This document shows positions 9,302 to 16,948 of a stretch of DNA of 64,000 nt, piece after piece. This DNA comes from Microbispora amethystogenes. Lineage in GTDB: Bacteria; Actinomycetota; Actinomycetes; Streptosporangiales; Streptosporangiaceae. The stretch's first letter is position 1, and every line of letters starts with the position of its first letter. A program made the position numbers and the translations under genes. The DNA lies in the NCBI RefSeq assembly GCF_016863015.1, contig NZ_BOOB01000053.1, positions 1-64,000 of the forward strand. The letters run 5' to 3'. The notes beneath the pieces were generated by a model. It was not told where the DNA came from, made no database searches, and worked only from the letters and a program-made list of their open reading frames with translations.

Positions 9302-9323
9302 AATTGTCTAGAATCAGACCATT
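9302..9323. promoter_or_regulatory. 22-bp palindrome, candidate operator
   Basis: AATTGTCT-AGAATC-AGACCATT: two 8-nt arms, 7 of 8 matching as an inverted repeat, 6-nt centre. It lies 14 nt upstream of the ligase start codon, between that operon and a divergent FadR-type regulator. Its position overlaps where RNA polymerase or the ribosome would load, so repression by the neighbouring regulator is a reasonable inference. Confidence 0.5.
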
Positions 9324-9514
9324 GAAGGCATGCAAGCACCCTGCTCCCCTCGTCGTCAACAACACCCGGGACGAACCTCCATCGCGTAGCGGGGCGCCGC
9401 CGCGCGACGGACCCGGCGGCCCCGCCGCTGGTCACCTGGGACGTACGAGGGCGTGGCGGGACGTGCCGGCACACGCGGTGCTTGGGCTGCGAAGGGGCGG
9501 AGGGACGGCGAGGC

Positions 9515-10258
9515 ATGGACAGCACCCCGGCGCGGGCGCCCGCTCCCGCGCCCATGTCGCTGCTGCGGCCGGTGCGGGCGGGCAACGCGTTCGAGGAGAC
9601 GGTCGAGCGCCTGCTCCAGGCCGTCAAGCTGGGAGTCGTCGCGCACGGGGAGAAACTGCCGCCCGAGCGGGAGCTCGCGGCCCGGCTCGGCATCAGCCGG
9701 GTCACCCTGCGCGAGGCGATCCGCGCCCTGCAGGAAGCCGGCTACCTCGACGTACGGCGGGGCAGGTACGGCGGCGCGTTCGTCGTCTACCGCCCGCCGA
9801 GCCCGCGCAAGGGCGACCTGCGCAGAGCGCTCACCCGGATGGGTGAGGACGAGCTCGAAGACGCCCTGACGTTCCGGATGGCCGTGGAGTGCGGGGCGGC
9901 CCGGGTCCTCGCGACGACCGAGCTGACCCCGGGTCAGCGGGAGACGCTGAAGGCCCGGCTGGCCGAGGTGAACGACGCCGCCCCGGCCGACTACCGCCGC
10001 AGGGACATCGCCTTCCACCTCGCCATCGCGGAGCTGACCGGCTCACCGCTGCTGGCCGCCGCGTGCGCGGACGCCCGGCTGCGGGTCACCGACCTGCTCA
10101 ACGCGATCCCGGTGCTGGGTCCCAACATCGAGCACGCGGCGGTGCAGCACGCCGCCATCGCCGCCGCGATCCTGGACGGCGACCCCGAGGCGGCGGGCCG
10201 GGCGGTGGCCGAGCACCTGGAGGGGACGGCCGCGCTGCTGCGCGGCTTCCTCGCATGA
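9515..10258 (+). CDS. GntR-family (FadR/FCD subfamily) transcriptional regulator
   Basis: 247 residues from ATG at 9515 (MDSTPARAP); an in-frame upstream start exists but GGCGAGG before this ATG and the family's usual length favour it. Winged HTH at about residues 26-90 (GEKLPPERELAARLGISRVTLREAIRALQEAGYL). The C-terminal FCD ligand domain (about 100-245) keeps metal/ligand-binding positions: Glu in RMAVECGAAR, Asp and His in RRDIAFHLAIAELTGS, and His in VQHAAIAAAI. Divergent from the gamma-glutamyl ligase operon, so it probably represses or activates it in response to an amine-derived ligand. Confidence 0.88.
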   Translation: MDSTPARAPAPAPMSLLRPVRAGNAFEETVERLLQAVKLGVVAHGEKLPPERELAARLGISRVTLREAIRALQEAGYLDVRRGRYGGAFVVYRPPSPRKGDLRRALTRMGEDELEDALTFRMAVECGAARVLATTELTPGQRETLKARLAEVNDAAPADYRRRDIAFHLAIAELTGSPLLAAACADARLRVTDLLNAIPVLGPNIEHAAVQHAAIAAAILDGDPEAAGRAVAEHLEGTAALLRGFLA

Positions 10259-10318
10259 CCGTTGCCTGACCACTCCGAGGTGAGCCGTAGCATCGGAGAC
10301 CAGGGGACTGATATCTGT

Positions 10319-11200
10319 ATGGCCGACTGGTTTCGCGAACGCGTCGTCGACGCGCACCGCCTGCCGTTGTTCTGCTTCTTCGTGGCGCTGATCACGGCGT
10401 TCCTCTGCACGCGGGTGAACGTGCGGCTGATCAGGGCCCGGACGCGGTGGTTCGGCAACGTCAGCGTCGGCGAGATGCACATCCACCACGTCGTCTTCGG
10501 GGTGGTGCTCACCCTGCTCGGCGGGGTGGCCGGGCTGGTCCTGTCGGGCGTCTCCCAGGGGTGGTACTCGTTCAGTTCGGCCGTCTTCGGCGTGGGCGCG
10601 GCCCTCGTGCTCGACGAGTTCGCGCTGATCCTGCACCTGCGCGACGTCTACTGGCAGGAGGAGGGCCGCACCTCGGTCGACGCGGTCTTCGTGGCGATCG
10701 CGGCCACCGGACTGCTCCTGTTCGGGCTGCACCCGCTCGGCTGGGACGGCGGCACCACCGCCGGCGACTGGACCGCCCCCGCCTTCCTCGTGGTCAACCT
10801 CGTCTTCGCCGTGATCACCCTGCTCAAGGGGAAGATCTGGAGCGGCCTGCTGGGACTGTTCGTGCCGCCGTCGCTGTACGTGGGAGCGGTGCGGGTGGCC
10901 CGCCCCGGCTCGCCGTGGGCCCGCTGGTTCTACTCGGAGCGGGCGCGGCGGCCCCGGCCCCGCCTCATGGCCAAGGCGGTCCATCGCGAGGAGCGCTGGC
11001 GCAGGCCGGTCATCCGGGTGAAGATCGCCGTGCAGGAGTTCGTCTCCGGCCGTCACGACCTGCCCGCGCCCGCGTCGCCCGCGTCGCCCGTACGGCGTCA
11101 CCGGCGGCGGGCGATGGCCCCGCGTCCCCGGCGGGGCGCGGAGCGGGGCGCCGAGCGGGCCGGGCGGCACTGGCGGTCGGGACGCCCCCGCGCCCGCTGA
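10319..11200 (+). CDS. Conserved integral membrane protein
   Basis: 293 residues from ATG at 10319 (MADWFRERVV), which lies after AGGGGA and gives an N-terminus just before the first membrane helix. At least five hydrophobic segments occur between residues about 18 and 190. A motif of interest is GEMHIHHVVFGVVL, with three His in a helix, and DEFALILHLRDVYW, which could bind metal. The last ~90 residues are very basic and Arg/Pro/Ala-rich, cytoplasmic, ending in RSGRPRAR. I do not recognise a named family; similar unnamed membrane proteins are common in actinomycetes. It starts about 60 nt after the GntR gene and may be cotranscribed. Confidence 0.75.
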   Translation: MADWFRERVVDAHRLPLFCFFVALITAFLCTRVNVRLIRARTRWFGNVSVGEMHIHHVVFGVVLTLLGGVAGLVLSGVSQGWYSFSSAVFGVGAALVLDEFALILHLRDVYWQEEGRTSVDAVFVAIAATGLLLFGLHPLGWDGGTTAGDWTAPAFLVVNLVFAVITLLKGKIWSGLLGLFVPPSLYVGAVRVARPGSPWARWFYSERARRPRPRLMAKAVHREERWRRPVIRVKIAVQEFVSGRHDLPAPASPASPVRRHRRRAMAPRPRRGAERGAERAGRHWRSGRPRAR

Positions 11201-11280
11201 GCCTTCGACGAAAAGAATTTCGCCCGATTATGTGGGTATTTCACCCTAGGTAAATGCTGTCGGGGGGCGGGAGGGTCGGC

Positions 11281-11475
11281 ATGGAGTCTCGCGGGCGATT
11301 CGTGTTCCGGAAAATGGCGGCGCAACTCAAACAGGAGGCGGCGTTCCTCACCGGCGACCGCCTGATGGCGGCCGAGGCGCGCACCGAGGAGGCCGAGGCC
11401 TCCCTGTGCCTCACGTGGTACGAGATCATGGACACCATCAGGGACCTCCGGCTGCTGTACGGCGTACGAGGCTGA
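11281..11475 (+). CDS. Small hypothetical helical protein
   Basis: 64 residues from ATG at 11281 with a good ribosome binding site (GGGAGGG, 6 nt). An in-frame ATG 27 nt earlier lacks one. The protein is charged and probably all-helical (RKMAAQLKQEAAFL, RTEEAEASLCLTWYEI), with no signal or membrane segment. Just upstream, 11210-11260, the DNA is unusually AT-rich for this genome (AAAAGAATTTCG, TATTTCACCC), which could be its promoter. I do not recognise the family. Confidence 0.55.
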   Translation: MESRGRFVFRKMAAQLKQEAAFLTGDRLMAAEARTEEAEASLCLTWYEIMDTIRDLRLLYGVRG

Positions 11476-11618
11476 GGGGTCGCCCGCCGCTGTCGCCCGA
11501 GGTCGCCGGCCGGTCGGAGCCGTCGCCCAGAGGGGCGAAATCCCCGCGCGCACCGGCTTTTCCGCTGCGTTAGGGTCCACAGAAGATCGCAGAGTGGGCT
11601 CTCGCGGAGGGGGTTGCG

Positions 11619-13415
11619 GTGGCGACGGACGGCGACGACCCCGGCGACGGTTCACCCGCCCGGCAGCGCAAGGCGTCCCTGGGGGACCGGGCCGCCTGGC
11701 GGGTGCTGCTCGACCAGGTCCGTCCTCATCGGCGGACGCTTCTGCTGGGCGGCCTGCTCAGCCTCGCCGGCAGCCTCGCCGGGCTCGCGATGCCGCTGAT
11801 GGCCAAGCAGGTGATCGACGCGTTCGGCGCGGGCGGCACGACGACCGGGCCGGTGCTCGGCCTCTCGGCCGCGGTCATGGCCGGCGCGCTGGTCGCGGCG
11901 GCGGGGCGCTTCCTGCTCGAACGCATGGGCGAGACCATCGTGCTCGCCTCGCGCCGGACGCTGGTGGACCGCATCCTGCGGCTCAGGGTCCCCGAGGTGG
12001 ACCGGCTCAGCCCCGGCGACCTGCTGTCCCGCGTCGGCTCCGACACCACCCTGCTGCGGGCCGTCTGCACGGACGCGCTGGCGTCGCTGGTCGGAGGCGC
12101 GTTCACGTTCCTCGGAGCGGCCGTGATGATGGCGGTCATGGACGGCCTGCTGCTCGGGGTCACCCTGGCCGTCGTCGCCCTGGTCGCGGTCATGGGCGTG
12201 GTGATCGCCCCGCGCATCCGGCGGGCCTCGCTGCGGGCCCAGGAGGCGCTGGGCGAGATGGGCTCGATGCTCGACCGGGCGCTTCAGGCGTTCCGTACGG
12301 TCAAGGCCAGCGGCGCGGAGATCCGCGAGACCGCGGTGGTGACCGCCGCGGCCACCGAGGCGCGCGACCGCGGGGTGGCCGCCGCCGGATGGACGTCGCT
12401 GGCCGGGGTCGGCGCGTGGACGTCGATCCAGCTCGCGTTCCTCGCTGTGCTGGGGGTCGGCGGCGCGCGGGTCGCGTCGGGGGAGATGGAGATCTCCGCC
12501 CTGATCGCGTTCCTCATGTACCTGTTCTACCTGGTCTCCCCGATCGGGCAGGTCATCCAGAGCCTCACCCAGATGCAGAACGGCCTGGCCGCGGTCACCC
12601 GCATCCAGGAGATCGCCCTGCTGCCCGCCGAACCGGTCGCCGCGCCCGCGCCCATGCCCACCCAGGCGGGCGGCGACCCCGTCGGGGTGACGTTCACCGA
12701 CGTCGTCTTCCGGTACGACGAGGACCGGCCGATCGTGCACCACGGCGTGACCTTCGAGGTGCCCGCGGGCGGCATGACCGCGCTGGTCGGCCCTTCCGGC
12801 GCGGGCAAGTCGACGGTGTTCGGCCTGATCGAGCGGTTCTACGAGGCGGACGAGGGCGCCATCGCGATCGGCGGGCGCGACATCCGCGACTGGCCGCTCG
12901 GCGAGCTGCGGTCCATGCTCGGGTACGTCGAGCAGGACGCCCCCGTGCTCGCCGGGACGCTGCGGGAGAACCTGGTCTTCGGCGCGCCGGAGGCGACCGG
13001 CGAGGAGATCGCCCGCGCACTGGCCCGCACCCGCCTCGACGACCTGGTCGAGCGGCTGCCCGAAGGGTTGGAGACGCCGGTCGGGCACCGCGGCGTCCTG
13101 CTGTCGGGAGGGGAGCGGCAGCGGGTGGCCATCGCCAGGGCGCTGCTGCGCCGGCCGAGGCTGCTGCTGCTCGACGAGGCGACGTCCCAGCTCGACGCCG
13201 TCAACGAGCTGCGCCTGCGGGAGGTCGTGGCGGAGGTGGCGCGGGAGACGACGGTCCTGGTGATCGCCCACCGCCTGTCCACCGTGACCGGGGCCGACCG
13301 GATCGTGGTGATGGAGGCCGGGCGCGTGCGGGCCTGGGGCACCCACGACGAGCTCGTCGCGGCCGACGCGCTCTACCGGGAGCTCGCCGCCACGCAGTTC
13401 CTCGTCGCGACCTGA
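11619..13415 (+). CDS. ABC exporter, fused permease and ATPase
   Basis: 598 residues, GTG start behind GCGGAGG. N-terminal six-helix exporter domain (about 35-320), C-terminal ATPase (about 355-595). Seen: Walker A GPSGAGKST near residue 392, ABC signature LSGGERQRVAIARALL, Walker B LLLLDEATSQLD with the catalytic Glu, and H-loop VIAHRLSTV. All motifs are canonical, so it probably works as a homodimer. It resembles multidrug/lipid exporters (MsbA/LmrA/BmrA type); the substrate cannot be told from sequence. It stands alone, 144 nt after the small gene and about 300 nt before an SDR. Confidence 0.92.
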   Translation: MATDGDDPGDGSPARQRKASLGDRAAWRVLLDQVRPHRRTLLLGGLLSLAGSLAGLAMPLMAKQVIDAFGAGGTTTGPVLGLSAAVMAGALVAAAGRFLLERMGETIVLASRRTLVDRILRLRVPEVDRLSPGDLLSRVGSDTTLLRAVCTDALASLVGGAFTFLGAAVMMAVMDGLLLGVTLAVVALVAVMGVVIAPRIRRASLRAQEALGEMGSMLDRALQAFRTVKASGAEIRETAVVTAAATEARDRGVAAAGWTSLAGVGAWTSIQLAFLAVLGVGGARVASGEMEISALIAFLMYLFYLVSPIGQVIQSLTQMQNGLAAVTRIQEIALLPAEPVAAPAPMPTQAGGDPVGVTFTDVVFRYDEDRPIVHHGVTFEVPAGGMTALVGPSGAGKSTVFGLIERFYEADEGAIAIGGRDIRDWPLGELRSMLGYVEQDAPVLAGTLRENLVFGAPEATGEEIARALARTRLDDLVERLPEGLETPVGHRGVLLSGGERQRVAIARALLRRPRLLLLDEATSQLDAVNELRLREVVAEVARETTVLVIAHRLSTVTGADRIVVMEAGRVRAWGTHDELVAADALYRELAATQFLVAT

Positions 13416-13722
13416 CCGGACGACCGGAGGGCGGGCGAGTCGGGTCGGCGATGGGGAACCGTGAGCAGCCCTTACACCTGACCACAGCTTCTTTCGACCG
13501 GGAGCCGGGAAGGCAGGAGGTGCGTTACCTCTCCTTCACCACCGACCCGGACGCCGGGGGCAACGCGCGTGCGGGCGCGCCCGGTGGCCGGGCCGGAGGC
13601 GGGGCGCTCCGGTCAGTGGGCCGGGGCGCCCCGCCGCGTTCCAGCGCCGTCCACACAGACGCCGGCCGGCGTGCGCGGGGCGGGACGGCGGTGACTGACG
13701 TGGCGACCTAAGGTAGTGCTCC
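13416..13722 (+). other. 307-nt gap between ABC exporter and SDR
   Basis: A short open frame (13451-13711, starting MGNREQPLHL) fills most of the gap, but it has no good ribosome binding site and its second half is Gly/Arg/Ala-rich as random GC-rich sequence would be. I see no convincing gene, terminator or repeat here. Confidence 0.4.
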
Positions 13723-14409
13723 ATGCGACCCACGGCTTTGATCACCGGCGCCTCGCGCGGTATCGGCGCGGCGATCGCCCGCGCCCTCGCCCCCACGCAC
13801 GACCTGCTGCTCGGCGGCCGGGACGGCACGGCGCTCGACGCGCTCTGCCACGAGCTGCCCGGGTCCCGTCCCTGGGCGGTGGAGCTCACCGACCTGACCC
13901 CCGCCGAGGTGGAGGGGATCGAACGGCTCGACCTGCTGGTGCACAGCGCGGGGATCGCCAGGCTCGGCCACCTCGCCGACACCCCGGCCGAGGTGTGGCG
14001 CCGGACGCTGGACGTCAACGTCGTCGCGGTCGCCGAGCTGACCCGGCTGCTGCTGCCCGCCCTCCGGGCGGCCCGGGGGCACGTCGTGCTGATCAACTCC
14101 GGCGCGGGGCAGCGGGCCAACCCCAACTGGGGCTCCTACGCCGCCAGCAAGTTCGCCCTCCGCGCCTACGGCGACGTGCTGCGCGAGGAGGAGCAGCCGA
14201 ACGGCGTACGGGTCACCTCGATCTTCCCCGGGCGGGTGGGCACGGACATGCAAAGGGACGTGCGCGAGCAGGAGGGTGAGCCGTACGAGCCGGGAAGGTA
14301 TCTGGAGGCGGAGTCGGTGGCGCGCGCCGTGCTGGCCGCCGTGACGGCGACCCCGGACGCGCACGTCACCGAGATCACCGTGCGGCCGGCGGCGGGGCCC
14401 ACCCGCTGA
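13723..14409 (+). CDS. Short-chain dehydrogenase
   Basis: 228 residues. TGASRGIGAAIA (residues 7-18) is the nucleotide-binding loop; HSAGIARLG replaces the usual NNAG; the catalytic triad is Ser in LINSGAGQRANPNWGSY plus YAASK. The chain is short for the family because the segment after the first strand is reduced (residue 40-70), without the usual acidic residue, suggesting NADP use. Substrate unknown. It precedes hutF by 64 nt on the same strand but nothing connects the functions. Confidence 0.85.
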   Translation: MRPTALITGASRGIGAAIARALAPTHDLLLGGRDGTALDALCHELPGSRPWAVELTDLTPAEVEGIERLDLLVHSAGIARLGHLADTPAEVWRRTLDVNVVAVAELTRLLLPALRAARGHVVLINSGAGQRANPNWGSYAASKFALRAYGDVLREEEQPNGVRVTSIFPGRVGTDMQRDVREQEGEPYEPGRYLEAESVARAVLAAVTATPDAHVTEITVRPAAGPTR

Positions 14410-14473
14410 CGGCCCGTCGGACCGGCCGTGGCGCCCGCCACGCCACCCGTCTTGCCGCCCACCTGGAGGACCG

Positions 14474-15817
14474 GTGCACGTGACTTACTGGTGCGAGATG
14501 GCGTGGCTGCCGCCCGGCGAGGTCGTGGAGAGCGTCGCGGTGGCGATCGAGGGCTCCCGCATCGGGGACGTCCGGCCGGGCGTGCCGCCTCCGCCGGGAG
14601 CCGAGCGGCTGGCCGGGCTGACCCTGCCCGGCCTGGCCAACTGCCACTCGCACGCCTTCCACCGCGCGCTGCGCGGCCACACCCAGACGGGCCGGGGCGA
14701 CTTCTGGAGCTGGCGGGAGCGGATGTACGCGGTCGCCGAGACGCTCGACCCGGACCGCTACCTCGCGCTGGCCACCGCGACGTACGCGGAGATGGCGCTC
14801 GCCGGGATCACCGCCGTGGCCGAGTTCCACTACCTGCACCACGGGCCCGGGGGCACGCCGTACGCGGACCCGAACGCGATGGGCGAGGCGCTGGTCGAGG
14901 CGGCCAGGCGGGCCGGGCTGCGCATCGCCCTGCTGGACACCTGCTACCTGACCGGCGGCATCGGCGACGCCCTCGCCGGCCCCCAGGTGCGGTTCGGCGA
15001 CGGGGACGCCGAGCGCTGGGCGGCCAGGGCCGACGCGCTGGCGCGGGCCCACGAGGGCGCGCGGGACGTGGAGATCGGCGCGGCCATCCACTCCGTGCGA
15101 GCGGTGCCCCCCGAGCAGATGCACGTCGTCGTCGACTTCGCCCACCGGCACACCGGCCCGCTGCACGCCCACGTGTCCGAGCAGCGGGCCGAGAACGAGG
15201 CGTGCGTGGAGGCGTACGCCGCGACGCCCGTGCAGGTGCTGCACGACCACGGCGCGCTCGGGCCGCGCTCGACGGCGGTGCACGCCACCCACCTGTCCGA
15301 CGTGGACGTGGCGCTGCTGGGCGGGTCGACCAGCCACGTGTGCATGTGTCCCACCACCGAGCGGGACCTCGCCGACGGCGTCGGCCCCGCCCGCCGGCTC
15401 CTGGACGCCGGCTCGCCCGTCACGCTGGGCAGCGACAGCCAGGCGGTCATCGACCTGTTCGAGGAGGCCCGGGCGGTCGAGCTGGACGAGCGGCTGGTCA
15501 CGGGGGAGCGCGGCCACTGGCCGGCCGCCGACCTCCTGCACGCCGCCACCGCCGCCGGGCAGGCGTCCCTGGGCTTCCCCGACGCGGGGTGCCTGGTGCC
15601 GGGCGCGTGGGCCGACCTCGTCTCCGTACGGCTCGACTCGGTCCGGACGGCGGGGGCGACGCGGGCGTCGGCGGTCGCCTCGGTGATCTTCGCCGCGACG
15701 GCCGCCGACGTGCACTCGGTGGTGTCCGGCGGGCGGCGCGTCGTGACGGACGGACGGCACGTCCTCGGCGACGCGGGCGCGCTGCTCCGAGAGGCGCTCG
15801 CCCCGCTGATCCCCTGA
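14474..15817 (+). CDS. hutF: N-formimidoyl-L-glutamate deiminase
   Basis: 447 residues, amidohydrolase fold. HutF converts N-formimidoyl-glutamate to N-formyl-glutamate and ammonia in the five-step histidine degradation path. Seen: zinc motif LANCHSHAFHRAL (about residue 54-64), PLHAHVSEQ, VHATHL and the late Asp in TLGSDSQAVIDL. GTG start behind TGGAGGACCG; a second in-frame GTG two codons on is an alternative. In many actinobacteria hutF is followed directly by hutI; here hutI lies 10.3 kb further on, with an opposite-strand RiPP cluster between. Confidence 0.9.
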   Translation: MHVTYWCEMAWLPPGEVVESVAVAIEGSRIGDVRPGVPPPPGAERLAGLTLPGLANCHSHAFHRALRGHTQTGRGDFWSWRERMYAVAETLDPDRYLALATATYAEMALAGITAVAEFHYLHHGPGGTPYADPNAMGEALVEAARRAGLRIALLDTCYLTGGIGDALAGPQVRFGDGDAERWAARADALARAHEGARDVEIGAAIHSVRAVPPEQMHVVVDFAHRHTGPLHAHVSEQRAENEACVEAYAATPVQVLHDHGALGPRSTAVHATHLSDVDVALLGGSTSHVCMCPTTERDLADGVGPARRLLDAGSPVTLGSDSQAVIDLFEEARAVELDERLVTGERGHWPAADLLHAATAAGQASLGFPDAGCLVPGAWADLVSVRLDSVRTAGATRASAVASVIFAATAADVHSVVSGGRRVVTDGRHVLGDAGALLREALAPLIP

Positions 15818-15840
15818 TCCGGCGGTACGGCCGGCGGACG

Positions 15841-16878
15841 TCAGACGGGCGTGGCCTGGTAGTCGGGCCGCCGGTCGATGCGCCGCCTGACCGCGTCGGA
15901 TCCGAAGCGGTAGTCGATGCGGCGGGTCGCCTCCGCCCAGTCCGCCCAGGTGCGCACCGCGGAAAGGGTCTCGACGACGAAGGGGTCGCTCCACCGCGCG
16001 ACCGCGCGTGCCCACAGCACCGCCGGATCCTCGCTCAGCAGGCTGCCGACGGTGCCCTCGTAGATGGGCATGGCGCGCACCTCTCCGTCGGGCTCGATCT
16101 GCAGCAGGGGGAACCCGTAGCGCTCCACGAGTTCGGGCCGCATCAGCAGCATCGCGTTGTCGTTGGTGTTCACCACGACCGAGGAGGGAACCCGGGCCCG
16201 CAGCGTGTCGTGGTGCTCGGGGCTGGTGAGCGTCCGGACCTGCTCGCCGGTGAGGAGCTCCAGGTCGCCGAAGCCGGGCCTGCTGGCCAGCCCCGACGGT
16301 ATCGCGGCCCCGAACGTGAGGAACCGGATCCGCTCGAACCGGGAGGTGACGGTCGTGCAGAGGTCGCCCATCTGGTCGAAGTTGCCGCGCATCACCGCGC
16401 AGTCGACTCCGAACATCACGGGGGCGTCGCCGCGGGCCGTCCGGCGGCGCGAGACGTCGTCGAGGAGGGCCAGCGCGTTCATCGCGCGGTCGAAGGAGCC
16501 GGCCCTGCCCCTGATCCGGTCGTGGGTGGCGGCGTCGGCTCCGTCGACGCTCACCGTGATCCTCGTGAACACCCGGGCCGCCTCCTCGGCCGCCGCCGGT
16601 GTCAGCGTCCACCCGCTGGTGTAGAGATTGACCTCGACACCGGCCCGGGAGATGCGCTCGGCCACCTCGTGAACGTCCCTGACGAGCAGGGGCTCGCCAC
16701 CCGCGAACTCGACCGCCCGCGGGCCCAGGGAGACGATCGCGTCGGCCACCCTGAGCATGTCCTCGTGGCCCAACTGCCGGGCGGGCCGCCTGCCCGACTC
16801 CGAATAGCAGTGGGTGCAGCGCAGGGGGCACGCGTACGTGATGTCCCAGATGATGTCGGTAGGTCCGGGGTGTCGCAT
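15841..16878 (-). CDS. Radical SAM protein with degenerate SPASM-like tail, RiPP cluster
   Basis: 345 residues. The radical-SAM [4Fe-4S] motif CPLRCTHC (Cys 17, 21, 24) and the SAM-binding GGEP (60-63) are intact, with a TIM-barrel-like body to about residue 240. The C-terminal IEPDGEVRAMPIYEGTVGSL (261-280) matches the 'PDG.V..C......G' start of a SPASM domain, but Met sits where Cys is expected and there are no cysteines after residue 174, so it should not hold auxiliary clusters. Good ribosome binding site (GGAAGG). It is the last gene of the lanthipeptide-type operon, 70 nt after the exporter. It may epimerise, crosslink or otherwise modify the precursor peptides; which one is unknown. 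Confidence 0.85.
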   Translation of the reverse strand: MRHPGPTDIIWDITYACPLRCTHCYSESGRRPARQLGHEDMLRVADAIVSLGPRAVEFAGGEPLLVRDVHEVAERISRAGVEVNLYTSGWTLTPAAAEEAARVFTRITVSVDGADAATHDRIRGRAGSFDRAMNALALLDDVSRRRTARGDAPVMFGVDCAVMRGNFDQMGDLCTTVTSRFERIRFLTFGAAIPSGLASRPGFGDLELLTGEQVRTLTSPEHHDTLRARVPSSVVVNTNDNAMLLMRPELVERYGFPLLQIEPDGEVRAMPIYEGTVGSLLSEDPAVLWARAVARWSDPFVVETLSAVRTWADWAEATRRIDYRFGSDAVRRRIDRRPDYQATPV

Positions 16879-16890
16879 GTGCAGGTCCTT

Positions 16891-16929
16891 CCGTGCTGTC
16901 CTGAGGGGTCGCCGTGCTGTCCTGAGGGG
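16891..16929. repeat. Two 18-bp direct repeats, 21-bp period
   Basis: CCGTGCTGTCCTGAGGGG occurs at 16891-16908 and again at 16912-16929, exact. The pair fills most of the short gap between the exporter gene's end and the radical SAM gene's ribosome binding site. It may be a simple slip duplication. Confidence 0.75.
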
Positions 16930-16948
16930 CGCGAAGATCGCTCCGGGA

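Noticed and set aside
11652-13346. Long minus-strand frame opposite the ABC exporter
   Set aside because: Shadow frame: the exporter has all ABC motifs on the plus strand.
13451-13711. Possible 86-residue gene between exporter and SDR
   Set aside because: No clear ribosome binding site and a low-complexity second half.
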